This document shows, piece after piece, positions 7,693 to 15,232 of a stretch of 25,153 nt of DNA. Under the pieces are notes generated by a model, which searched no databases, was not told the DNA's origin, and saw nothing but the letters and a program-made list of their open reading frames with translations. A program made the position numbers and the translations under genes. Location: the NCBI GenBank assembly GCA_900551015.1, contig URUI01000026.1, positions 1-25,153 of the forward strand. The letters run 5' to 3'. Within the stretch, counting starts at the first letter, position 1. Every line of letters starts with the position of its first letter. This DNA is from an uncultured Collinsella sp. Lineage in GTDB: Bacteria > Actinomycetota > Coriobacteriia > Coriobacteriales > Coriobacteriaceae.

Positions 7693-8547
7693 ATGGGCAA
7701 AGCACTCAAACGCTGGTGGCCGCTCTTTATGCTGCCCACGTGCCTGGCGTTTATGATCGGGTTCGTGATTCCCTTTATCCAGGGTTTCTATCTCTCGTTC
7801 TGCCAGTTTATTACCATCAATAACGCGCACTTTGTCGGTATCGAGAACTACGTGCGCGCACTGACCGACCCGCAGTTCTCCACGTCGTTCTTCTTTACCG
7901 TGGCGTTTGCCTTCCTGTCGACGGTGCTCATCAACGTGATCGCGCTGGCCATTGCGCAGGCGCTCACTCGCAAGGCGCTCAAGGGCACCAACATCTTCCG
8001 TACGATTTTCTTTATGCCTAACCTGATTGGCGGCATTGTACTGGGTTACATTTGGCAGATTCTGATCAACTGCCTGCTCTCCAACGTGGGTGCCCAGCTT
8101 ATCGCCCTCAACTCCGCCGCTGGCTTCTGGGGCCTTATCATCCTGACCCTGTGGCAACAGGTCGGCTACATGATGATCATCTACATCGCCGGTCTGCAGT
8201 CCATCCCGTCTGACTACATTGAGGCCGCCAAGGTCGATGGCGCTACGGCATGGCAGACGTTTTGGAAGGTTAAGATCCCCAACCTGATGCCGACCATCAC
8301 CATCTGCCTGTTCCTGTCCATCACCAACGGCTTTAAGCTGTTCGACCAGAACCTTGCCCTTACCGGTGGCGCCCCGGCGCACTCCACCGAGATGCTCGCC
8401 CTGAACATCTACAACACGTTCTATTCGCGTGCTGGCATCGCATGGCAGGGCATCGGTCAGGCCAAGGCAGTTATCTTCTGCATCCTGGTTGTCGCTATTT
8501 CTATGATCCAGCTTAAGGCCACGAGGTCCAAGGAGGTGCAGCAGTAA
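7693..8547 (+). CDS. ABC sugar importer permease, MalF/UgpA type
   Basis: The 284-residue integral membrane protein has about six hydrophobic helices, the first at residues 9-32. The cytoplasmic EAA loop, the contact to the ATPase, is EAAKVDGATAWQTFWKVKIP (187-206). Length and motif fit the MalF/UgpA/LacF class without the long periplasmic loop of enteric MalF. ATG 7693 has AAAGGA 8 nt upstream. Its stop codon overlaps the start of the next permease gene (TAATG), indicating translational coupling, as expected for subunits of a heterodimer. The gene follows a strong intercistronic hairpin. Confidence 0.94.
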   Translation: MGKALKRWWPLFMLPTCLAFMIGFVIPFIQGFYLSFCQFITINNAHFVGIENYVRALTDPQFSTSFFFTVAFAFLSTVLINVIALAIAQALTRKALKGTNIFRTIFFMPNLIGGIVLGYIWQILINCLLSNVGAQLIALNSAAGFWGLIILTLWQQVGYMMIIYIAGLQSIPSDYIEAAKVDGATAWQTFWKVKIPNLMPTITICLFLSITNGFKLFDQNLALTGGAPAHSTEMLALNIYNTFYSRAGIAWQGIGQAKAVIFCILVVAISMIQLKATRSKEVQQ

Positions 8548-9386
8548 TGAAACGCGATAAGGCTATCAACCGCGCGCTCTCGATCTTCTTTACGATCCTG
8601 TCGCTCGCATGGATCTACCCCGTGTTCATGATTGCGCTCAATTCCTTTAAGAAAGCGACCGCAATCAGCACCACCACGGCGTTCGATCTGCTCACGCCCG
8701 AGACGTTCAACGGCCTCGCAAACTACGTGCACGCTCTGAACGAGCAGGGCTTTGCCTCGGCGTTTATGTACTCGCTCATCATCACGGTCACGTCGGTCGT
8801 GCTGATTCTGGTGTGCTGCTCCATGTGCGCTTGGTACGTGGTGCGCGTCAACAGCAAGATCTCGAACTTCTTCTATTACCTGTTCGTCTTCTCGATGGTC
8901 GTACCGTTCCAGATGCTCATGTTCACGCTGTCCAACCTCGCGGACCGCATCGGCTTTAACACGCCGTTTAACATCTGCTTCATCTACCTCGGTTTTGGCG
9001 CGGGCCTCGCGGTCTTTATGTTCGCCGGCTTCGTCAAGAACATCCCGCTCGAGATTGAGGAAGCGGCCATGATTGACGGCTGCAACCCGGTCCAGGTGTT
9101 CTTTAAGATCGTTCTCCCCATCATGAAGCCCACCTATCTTTCGGTCGGCATCCTCGAGACCATGTGGGTCTGGAACGACTACCTGCTGCCCTACCTTACG
9201 CTCGACTCCACCAAGTACAAGACCATTCCTATTTTGATCCAGTACTTCCGCGGCGGCTATGGCCACGTCGAGCTCGGCCCCATGATGGCCTGCATCATGA
9301 TGGTCGTTGTCCCCATCGTCATCATGTACATCTTCTGCCAGAAGTACATCATCGACGGTGTGGTGGCAGGTGCCGTCAAGGGCTGA
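8547..9386 (+). CDS. ABC sugar importer permease, MalG/UgpE type
   Basis: The 279-residue partner permease has about six membrane helices and the EAA loop EEAAMIDGCNPVQVFFKIVLP (171-191, quoted here in family position). The C-terminus GVVAGAVKG is the usual MalG-class ending. It overlaps the upstream permease gene by one base (TAATG), so the two are co-translated. It forms the transmembrane channel together with the MalF-type subunit. Confidence 0.94.
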   Translation: MKRDKAINRALSIFFTILSLAWIYPVFMIALNSFKKATAISTTTAFDLLTPETFNGLANYVHALNEQGFASAFMYSLIITVTSVVLILVCCSMCAWYVVRVNSKISNFFYYLFVFSMVVPFQMLMFTLSNLADRIGFNTPFNICFIYLGFGAGLAVFMFAGFVKNIPLEIEEAAMIDGCNPVQVFFKIVLPIMKPTYLSVGILETMWVWNDYLLPYLTLDSTKYKTIPILIQYFRGGYGHVELGPMMACIMMVVVPIVIMYIFCQKYIIDGVVAGAVKG

Positions 9387-9411
9387 TGCCGTAACTGTTT
9401 TGCAAGTTTTG

Positions 9412-9436
9412 GCGGCGCCCCTCAGCGCGGCGCCGC
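9412..9436 (+). other. GC-rich intercistronic hairpin before the ATPase gene
   Basis: GCGGCGCC (9412-9419) pairs with GGCGCCGC (9429-9436) across a 9-nt loop, with no T-run. It probably tunes mRNA stability or partial read-through between the permease and ATPase genes. Confidence 0.55.
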
Positions 9437-9454
9437 GTATCGAAAGGTAGAGAC

Positions 9455-10654
9455 ATGGCCGAGATCGTTCTCAAACATGTTCAGAAGGTGTATCCCAACA
9501 ACGAGTCAAAAAAGAAGGGCTTCTTTGGCAAAAAGAAGAAGACCGAGGAGAAGAAGCACAACCTCAAGGTTACCGAGGACGGTGTGCTCGCTGTAGAGGA
9601 CTTCAACCTCACCGTTCACGACCAGGAGTTCATCGTCCTCGTTGGCCCCTCTGGCTGCGGTAAGTCCACGACGATGCGCATGGTCGCCGGCCTAGAGGAC
9701 ATCACCTCCGGCGACGTGCTCATCGACGGCAAGCGCGTCAACGACGTGGCGCCCAAGGACCGCGACATCGCCATGGTGTTCCAGAGCTACGCTCTGTACC
9801 CCAATATGACGGTGTACGAGAACATGGCGTTTACGCTTGAGCTCAAGAAGGTCCCCAAGGACGAGATCGACCGTAAGGTTCGCTCCGCTGCTGAGATCCT
9901 GGGTATTACCGAGTACCTCGACCGTAAGCCCAAGGCGCTCTCTGGCGGCCAGCGCCAGCGCGTCGCCATCGGCCGCGCCATCGTGCGTGACCCCAAGGTC
10001 TTCCTGATGGACGAGCCGCTGTCCAACCTGGATGCCAAGCTTCGTAACCAGATGCGCGCCGAGCTCATTAAGCTGCGTCACGAGATCAAGGGCACCTTCA
10101 TCTACGTTACCCACGACCAGACCGAGGCTATGACCCTCGGCGACCGCATCGTGGTCATGAAGGACGGCGTCGTCCAGCAGATCGCCACGCCGCAGGAGGT
10201 CTTCAACCATCCCGCGAACATCTTCGTCGCCGGCTTCATCGGCGTGCCGCAGATGAACTTCTTCGATGCCCAGCTGGTGCGCTCGGGCAACGGCTTTACT
10301 GTCAAGACCGAGGATATGAACGTGGCGCTCGCCCCGGAGACTTGCGCTCAGCTTGCCCTCAACTGGGACGGCGGCGACGTGAAGGAGATTACGGCCGGCG
10401 TGCGCCCCGAGCAGATTCTGCTTGCCGACAAGGACGAGGAGGGTGCGCTCCAGGGCACCGTCGAGGTGACCGAGCTCATGGGCTCGACCGAGCATGTCCA
10501 CGTGACTGCTCCCGACGGCCAGTTTGTCCTGATCATTCCCGTCGTCGACCTCGAGGCCAAGGGCGCGCTCAAGGCGGGCGACCCCATCTGGTTCAAGTTC
10601 GAGAAGAACGCGACCCACCTCTTCGATAAGGTCTCTGGCAAGAACCTTATCTAG
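9455..10654 (+). CDS. ABC importer ATPase, MsmK/UgpC/MalK type, with lysine-rich N-terminal insert
   Basis: The 399-residue protein energises the importer. It shows Walker A GPSGCGKST (64-72), Q-loop Q110, signature LSGGQ (162-166), Walker B VFLMDEP (182-188) and H-loop H220. A C-terminal MOP/TOBE-like regulatory domain (about 240-399) contains AGVRPEQI. MsmK-like segments such as MVAGLEDITSG and APKDRDIAMVFQSYALYPNM are very clear. Unusual is a stretch of about 30 residues (about 16-45) rich in lysine (KKKGFFGKKKKTEEKK) between the first beta-strand (KVYPN) and AVEDFNL; in canonical members these are nearly adjacent. Reading frame and codon style continue unchanged, so it is not an obvious sequencing error. 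ATG 9455 follows GAAAGG. MsmK-like ATPases can serve several importers. Confidence 0.95.
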   Translation: MAEIVLKHVQKVYPNNESKKKGFFGKKKKTEEKKHNLKVTEDGVLAVEDFNLTVHDQEFIVLVGPSGCGKSTTMRMVAGLEDITSGDVLIDGKRVNDVAPKDRDIAMVFQSYALYPNMTVYENMAFTLELKKVPKDEIDRKVRSAAEILGITEYLDRKPKALSGGQRQRVAIGRAIVRDPKVFLMDEPLSNLDAKLRNQMRAELIKLRHEIKGTFIYVTHDQTEAMTLGDRIVVMKDGVVQQIATPQEVFNHPANIFVAGFIGVPQMNFFDAQLVRSGNGFTVKTEDMNVALAPETCAQLALNWDGGDVKEITAGVRPEQILLADKDEEGALQGTVEVTELMGSTEHVHVTAPDGQFVLIIPVVDLEAKGALKAGDPIWFKFEKNATHLFDKVSGKNLI

Positions 10655-10722
10655 GCCCGGTGCAACCAGGCCCTTCCTTTGGGCGACTGCGGCTTTGCCA
10701 TCCTTTTGCCGCGGTCACATAT

Positions 10723-10766
10723 AAGGCTCCCCTCCCGTCCACTGGGCGAGAGGGGAGCCTTTCTTT
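10723..10766 (+). terminator. Rho-independent terminator of the ABC importer operon
   Basis: AAGGCTCCCCTC (10723-10734) pairs with GAGGGGAGCCTT (10750-10761) and is followed by TCTTTGTG. Confidence 0.88.
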
Positions 10767-10793
10767 GTGTTGGGACTGTCTGACCGGTCGTTT

Positions 10794-11011
10794 GTCTCGA
10801 TCTGTAACGGATAGGGCCGATTTCGGACGTTAGATGTTACAGATCGAGACGGTTCCGCTGAGCTAACCATTTCATCTAAATCTGTAACACCAAAGGCGAA
10901 TTTCACCTGCTAGATGTTACAGATTGAGATAAACCCGAGGGGAGGGGCCGGTATGTCTCAATCTGTAACGGCTGGGACCGTTTTGGTTGAGTAATTGCTA
11001 CGGATCGAGAT
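10794..11011. repeat. Three evenly spaced 57-bp inverted-repeat units
   Basis: Each unit has 15-nt arms and a 27-nt middle. Unit 1 is 10794-10850 with perfect arms GTCTCGATCTGTAAC/GTTACAGATCGAGAC. Unit 2 is 10874-10930 with one arm mismatch. Unit 3 is 10955-11011, with a more diverged right arm (GCTACGGATCGAGAT). Centres lie 80 and 81 bp apart. The middles share only a loose pattern, including TAGAT before the right arm in units 1 and 2. The block lies between the convergent ends of the ABC operon and glgP. No coding potential is seen. Confidence 0.85.
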
Positions 11012-11050
11012 TGTTTGGCCGAGTTGGATCACAGGGTAACGTGCGGGCAC

Positions 11051-11082
11051 AAAAAACGGAGCCGTGTTGCCACGACTCCGTT
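11051..11082 (-). terminator. Rho-independent terminator of glgP
   Basis: On the minus strand ACGGAGTCGTG pairs with CACGGCTCCGT across GCAA, with one mismatch or wobble, followed by TTTTTT, about 28 nt after the glgP stop codon. Confidence 0.88.
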
Positions 11083-11110
11083 CCTCAAGAGAATGGGTAA
11101 GGGGAATGGG

Positions 11111-13378
11111 TTAGTCCAGGTGCCAGATCTCGTCGTTGTACTGGGAGATCGTACGGTCGGACGAGAAGGTGCCGGCGTTGGCGATATTGATGAGCGCCTT
11201 GCGCATCCAGGCGTCCTGGTCCTCGTAGTCGGCCAGCACGCGCTCCTTGGTCTGGATGTACTCCTCAATGTCGAGCAAGGCCATAAACCAGTCCTTGCCC
11301 TTAATGTCGTCGTGCAGGCGCTGCAGGCGCTCGGCGTTGCCGGTTGCCATAAAGGCCGGGTTGGTGATGAAGTCCACCAGCAGTTTAATGCCGGGCTTGC
11401 GGTAGAGCGCACCGGCGTTGTAGGTGCCGTCGGCGTAGAGCTGCTCGACCTGTTTGGACGAGGCACCAAAGGTATAGATGTTCTCGTCGCCCACGAGCTC
11501 GGCAATCTCCACGTTGGCACCGTCGAGCGTGCACAGGGTTAGGGCGCCGTTGAGCATGAACTTCATGTTGGAGGTGCCGCTCGCCTCCTTGGAGGCCAGG
11601 CTGATCTGCTCGGAGATGTCAGCGGCGGGGATCACGCGCTCGGCGGCGGTGACGTTGTAGTTCTCGATCATGACAACCTGCAGGTAGGGAGCCACGTCGG
11701 GGTCGTTTGCAATCCACTGCGACAGCGTCAGGATCAGATGGATGATGTCCTGCGCGATAGTGTAGGCAGGCGCCGCCTTGCCGCCAAAGATGATGGTGAC
11801 AGGGTGCTTAGGCCTGTTGCCGTTCTTGATATCGAAGTACTTCCAGATGATGTAGAGCGCGAGCATCTGCTGACGCTTGTACTCGTGGATGCGCTTGACC
11901 TGGACGTCGATGATGGCGTTGGAGGGAATGGTCACGCCCTGCTCGAGCGCCATGAACTGGCGCATGATGGCCTTGGCCTCGACCTTGGTGGCGGCCAGGC
12001 GCTCAAGAACGTCCTTGTCGTCGGCGAACTTGGCGAGTTTGCTCAGATCGCCGGTGCTGCGCCAGTCGGTGCCGATTACATCGTCGAGCAGGCTGGCGAG
12101 CGCGGGGTTGGCTCCATGGATCCAGCGGCGGAAGGTGATGCCGTTGGTCTTGTTGGAGAACTTCTCGGGATAGATCTCGTAGAACGGATGAAGCTCGGTG
12201 TCCTCCAGGATCTTGGTGTGGAGGGCGGCTACGCCATTGATGGAGAAGCCAAAGTGGATGTCCATGTGGGCCATGTGGACGGTGTCGTATTCGTCGATGA
12301 CGGCGACGCGCGGGTCATCGTGCTCGGCCTTCGCGATCTCATCGAGCTTGACGATAATGTCGGCGATGGCAGGGGAGACCTTCTGCAGGCTGACGAGCGG
12401 CCACTTCTCGAGCGCCTCGGCAAGAATCGTGTGGTTAGTGTAGGCGACCATGGAGCGTACGATGGTCACGGCCTCGTCAAACTCGATGCCATGCTCGGTG
12501 GTGAGCAAGCGAATGAGCTCGGGGATGACCATGGTGGGGTGCGTGTCGTTAATTTGGACCACGGCGTAGTCGGCCAGATCGTGCAGGTTGCTGCCGCGCT
12601 CGATGGCCTCGTCGATCAGGAGCTGGGCGGCGTTGCTCACCATGAAGTATTCCTGGTAGATGCGAAGCAGGCGGCCCTGCTCGTCGGAATCGTTGGGGTA
12701 GAGGAACAAGGTGAGGTTTTTGGCGATCTCGGTCTTGTCGAAGTCGATGGAGCTGCCGGGGACCAGGCCGTCGTCGACGCTCGCCAGGTCGAACAGGCGC
12801 AGACGGTTCTTGGTGGGCTGGCCGTAACCGGGCACGTCGATGTTGACGAGCTTGGAGGTAACGGCAAAATCGCCGAACTCGACGGTGTAGGAGCGGTCGT
12901 CGTCGACTAGGATGTCCTGCTCACCGAGCCACTCGTCGGGGACGGCCTTCTGCTGGTTGTCGACAAAGCGCTGACGGAACAGGCCGTAGTGATAGTTGAG
13001 GCCCACGCCATCGCCGGTCAAGCCCAGCGTGGCGATGGAATCCAGGAAGCATGCGGCCAGGCGGCCCAGGCCGCCGTTGCCGAGCGACGGCTCGACCTCG
13101 AACTCCTCGATCTTGTTGAGGTCGTGGCCTGCGGCGGTGAGCTGGTCCTTAACCTCGTCGTAGATGCCGAGGTCGATCATGTTGTTGATGAGCAGCTTGC
13201 CGATCAAAAATTCGGCGGAAATGTAATAGAGCTTTTTCTTGCCGTTGTTGAGCGGGCAGGCGGCGGAGCGCTCCTGCACGAGTTTGACCAGCAGCTTGTA
13301 AATGCGACGGTCGTCGAGCTGCTCGAGCGAGGTGCCAAAAGACTGCTCGGCGAGTTCCATGAGGTTAATTTGGGGCAT
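11111..13378 (-). CDS. glgP: Glycogen/maltodextrin phosphorylase
   Basis: This is a GT35 phosphorylase of 755 residues that releases glucose 1-phosphate from alpha-1,4-glucans with phosphate. The PLP-binding lysine lies in EASGTSNMKFMLNGALTL (K606), followed by the conserved DGANVEI. Other family segments are EPSLGNGGLGRLAACFLDS, GYGLNYHYG-like GVGLNYHYGLF, and RIHEYKRQQM. It is cytosolic. The start ATG at 13376-13378 is chosen because AGGAGGA lies 5 nt upstream; the open frame extends further to 13702 but runs into the malQ intergenic region and has no family similarity there. It lies 128 nt downstream of malQ on the same strand, probably in one operon, and has its own terminator. Whether glycogen or maltodextrin is preferred cannot be told; the symbol malP would also be defensible. 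Confidence 0.95.
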   Translation of the reverse strand: MPQINLMELAEQSFGTSLEQLDDRRIYKLLVKLVQERSAACPLNNGKKKLYYISAEFLIGKLLINNMIDLGIYDEVKDQLTAAGHDLNKIEEFEVEPSLGNGGLGRLAACFLDSIATLGLTGDGVGLNYHYGLFRQRFVDNQQKAVPDEWLGEQDILVDDDRSYTVEFGDFAVTSKLVNIDVPGYGQPTKNRLRLFDLASVDDGLVPGSSIDFDKTEIAKNLTLFLYPNDSDEQGRLLRIYQEYFMVSNAAQLLIDEAIERGSNLHDLADYAVVQINDTHPTMVIPELIRLLTTEHGIEFDEAVTIVRSMVAYTNHTILAEALEKWPLVSLQKVSPAIADIIVKLDEIAKAEHDDPRVAVIDEYDTVHMAHMDIHFGFSINGVAALHTKILEDTELHPFYEIYPEKFSNKTNGITFRRWIHGANPALASLLDDVIGTDWRSTGDLSKLAKFADDKDVLERLAATKVEAKAIMRQFMALEQGVTIPSNAIIDVQVKRIHEYKRQQMLALYIIWKYFDIKNGNRPKHPVTIIFGGKAAPAYTIAQDIIHLILTLSQWIANDPDVAPYLQVVMIENYNVTAAERVIPAADISEQISLASKEASGTSNMKFMLNGALTLCTLDGANVEIAELVGDENIYTFGASSKQVEQLYADGTYNAGALYRKPGIKLLVDFITNPAFMATGNAERLQRLHDDIKGKDWFMALLDIEEYIQTKERVLADYEDQDAWMRKALINIANAGTFSSDRTISQYNDEIWHLD

Positions 13379-13425
13379 GTTTCCTCCTGTAATGGGTTGA
13401 TTACATGTCTGCAATTCATAAGAAT

Positions 13426-13459
13426 CCCGCGCGAGGGGATTGGGGTGGCCTCGCGCGGG
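13426..13459 (-). other. Perfect intercistronic hairpin between malQ and glgP
   Basis: CCCGCGCGAGG (13426-13436) and CCTCGCGCGGG (13449-13459) form an 11-bp stem with a 12-nt loop. No clear T-run follows in the direction of transcription, so it may attenuate rather than end transcription. Confidence 0.65.
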
Positions 13460-13506
13460 TAAGCAAGCGCGTCCGCACGGTGGGGAGGGGTCGGGCGCGG
13501 TAGCTC

Positions 13507-15012
13507 CTATTGAGGAAGCTCGATTTCGGCTTCCGACGGGATGCGGAAGTAGGTCTCGGTCCAGTCGGTGAGTTTGTGCTCGAGCTCGCGGGTGATGGCG
13601 CCGTCGAGCATGCGCCAGGTCCAGTTGCCGCCCAGCGTGGCAGGGGTGTTGATGCGCGCCTCGTTGCCCAAGTTGAGCAGGTCCTGCATGGTGTAGATGC
13701 ACGTGTCGCTCACGCTGGCTGCGATGGTTCGGTTGAGCGCGTCGGCGATGGGTTCGCCGGCCTGCTGATGGGTGTACAGGGCTGTCTGCTCGCGCTGACG
13801 CGGGGTAGCCGTTCCTTCAAACCAGCCGCGTGCCGTCTCGTTGTCGTGAGTGCCCACGTAGGCGACGGTGTTGGCAATGTAGTTGTGCGGCAGGTAGTAC
13901 GAGTTGGTGCCCTCAAAGGCAAACTGCAGGATCTTCATGCCGGGGAAGCCCGAGTTGTCGCGCATATCGATGACGCCGGGGGTGAGGAAGCCCAGGTCCT
14001 CGGCGATGATGGGCAGCGTGCCGAGCTTTTCCTCGAGTGTCTTGAAGAGCTTGAGGCCGGGACCCTGCGTCCACGAACCGTAGGACGAATCAGGCGAGGA
14101 GAACGGCACCTCCCAATAGGCCTCGAAGCCGCGGAAGTGATCCAGGCGGATGACGTCGTACATGTCGAGGGCGGCGCGAATGCGGCCCTCCCACCAGGAG
14201 AAGCCGTCGGCCTCCATGGCGTCCCAGTCGTAGATGGGGTTGCCCCAGTACTGGCCGGTGGCCGAGAACTGGTCGGGCGGCGTGCCGGCGACGCTCACGG
14301 GATTGCCGGCGGCGTCGATCTTAAAGAGCTCAGGTGTCGCCCACATCTCGACGGAGTCACGCGAGACATAGATGGGCAGGTCGCCGATGATGAGAATGTC
14401 GCGCTCGTTGGCATAGGCCTTGAGGCGGCTCCACTGGCGATCGAAGAAGTACTGCGTCATCTGGTGGTAGAGCATACGCGCCGGATGGTCGGCGCAGACC
14501 TTGGCGGAAGCCTCGCCGCGGGTGCGGAGCTCCGCGGGCCACTCCCAAAACGCCTTGAGACCGCACTCCTCTTTGACGGTCATGAACTCACAGTAGGGGA
14601 TGAGCCAGTCCTCGTTGGCCTGGATAAAGTCATCGAAATCGGCCGGCTTGTCGGCAGCAAAGCGCTCGGCGGCGCGGTCGAGAATCTGACGGCGGCCGCC
14701 AAAGATAGCACCGTAGTCGACATTGCTGGGGTCGGATCCCAGATACACGCCATCGATATCGCGCTGCTCCAGATACCCTGCCTCGATAAGCTCGGCAAAG
14801 TCGATAAAGTTGGGGTTGCCTGCGCGGGCCGAGAACGACTGATAAGGCGAATCGCCATAGCTGGTCGTCGTAAGGGGCAGAATCTGCCAGTAATGTTGTT
14901 TGCACGAGGCGAGAAAATCGACGAAGTCGTAGGCATTCCAGCCAAAGCCGCCGATTCCGTATGGTCCGGGCAGAGATGAGACGGGCATGAGGACGCCGCT
15001 TGCACGCTCCAT
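13507..15012 (-). CDS. malQ: 4-alpha-glucanotransferase (amylomaltase, GH77)
   Basis: The roughly 501-residue cytosolic enzyme moves alpha-1,4-glucan segments between maltodextrins and frees glucose, producing longer chains for the phosphorylase. The N-terminus RASGVLMPVSSLPGPYGIGGFG, the segment DVIRLDHFRGFEAYWEVP carrying the nucleophile Asp, IIAEDLG with the acid/base Glu, and YVGTHDNETARGW are GH77 hallmarks. The length fits the short bacterial/plant type. The ATG at 15010-15012 is preferred, as it matches the usual start (M-x-RASG) and has GGTGAG 8 nt upstream; in-frame GTG and TTG codons at 15024 and 15027 follow AAGAAGG too closely but cannot be excluded. It lies upstream of glgP in a likely operon. 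A 7-5-7 palindrome upstream may bind a regulator. Confidence 0.93.
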   Translation of the reverse strand: MERASGVLMPVSSLPGPYGIGGFGWNAYDFVDFLASCKQHYWQILPLTTTSYGDSPYQSFSARAGNPNFIDFAELIEAGYLEQRDIDGVYLGSDPSNVDYGAIFGGRRQILDRAAERFAADKPADFDDFIQANEDWLIPYCEFMTVKEECGLKAFWEWPAELRTRGEASAKVCADHPARMLYHQMTQYFFDRQWSRLKAYANERDILIIGDLPIYVSRDSVEMWATPELFKIDAAGNPVSVAGTPPDQFSATGQYWGNPIYDWDAMEADGFSWWEGRIRAALDMYDVIRLDHFRGFEAYWEVPFSSPDSSYGSWTQGPGLKLFKTLEEKLGTLPIIAEDLGFLTPGVIDMRDNSGFPGMKILQFAFEGTNSYYLPHNYIANTVAYVGTHDNETARGWFEGTATPRQREQTALYTHQQAGEPIADALNRTIAASVSDTCIYTMQDLLNLGNEARINTPATLGGNWTWRMLDGAITRELEHKLTDWTETYFRIPSEAEIELPQ

Positions 15013-15105
15013 GAATGCGCTCACCAACCTTCTTGTTGTGGGGTCGGCCTGCCGATGGGTGTGCAGTCCGCCTCCGATGTTCTGATTCGATACGCCTATT
15101 GTAAA

Positions 15106-15124
15106 ACATGTTGTTTAAACATGT
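15106..15124 (-). promoter_or_regulatory. Candidate operator upstream of malQ-glgP
   Basis: A perfect inverted repeat ACATGTT-gttta-AACATGT contains TTGTTTAAACAT (15111-15122), an 11/12 match to the TTGTTTAAACAA sites near the GntR gene. On the minus strand TACAAT, a possible -10, lies just downstream (15097-15102). Confidence 0.45.
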
Positions 15125-15175
15125 ACAGGCAAGATAAAAAAGTTGGTCGATTTTCGGCGAATGGCTACATGCCAT

Positions 15176-15210
15176 GAAAAAGCCCCGACCTCACAACGTG
15201 AGATCGGGGC
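15176..15210 (-). terminator. Rho-independent terminator of galE
   Basis: On the minus strand GCCCCGATCTCAC (15198-15210) pairs with GTGAGGTCGGGGC (15182-15194), with one wobble, around a 3-nt loop and is followed by TTTTTC. It lies 22 nt after the galE stop codon. Confidence 0.92.
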
Positions 15211-15232
15211 AAGAACGGTATGTAGGTTTTTG

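Noticed and set aside
9500..9590. Frameshift or sequencing error in the ATPase N-terminus
   Set aside because: The frame is open on both sides of the insert with the same codon style, and both flanking family segments are in one frame.
10794..11011. CRISPR array in the three-unit repeat block
   Set aside because: There are only three units, each itself an inverted repeat with a mismatch-prone arm; spacers have no repeat-spacer order and no cas gene is present.
11738..12910. Open frame of 390 codons antisense to glgP
   Set aside because: It is a codon-bias shadow rich in Asp, Gly and Val, and the sense strand has complete phosphorylase motifs.
13379..13702. N-terminal extension of glgP in the open frame
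   Set aside because: The extension covers the malQ-glgP intergenic hairpin and the malQ 3' end and has no family similarity; a perfect AGGAGGA site marks the start at 13378.
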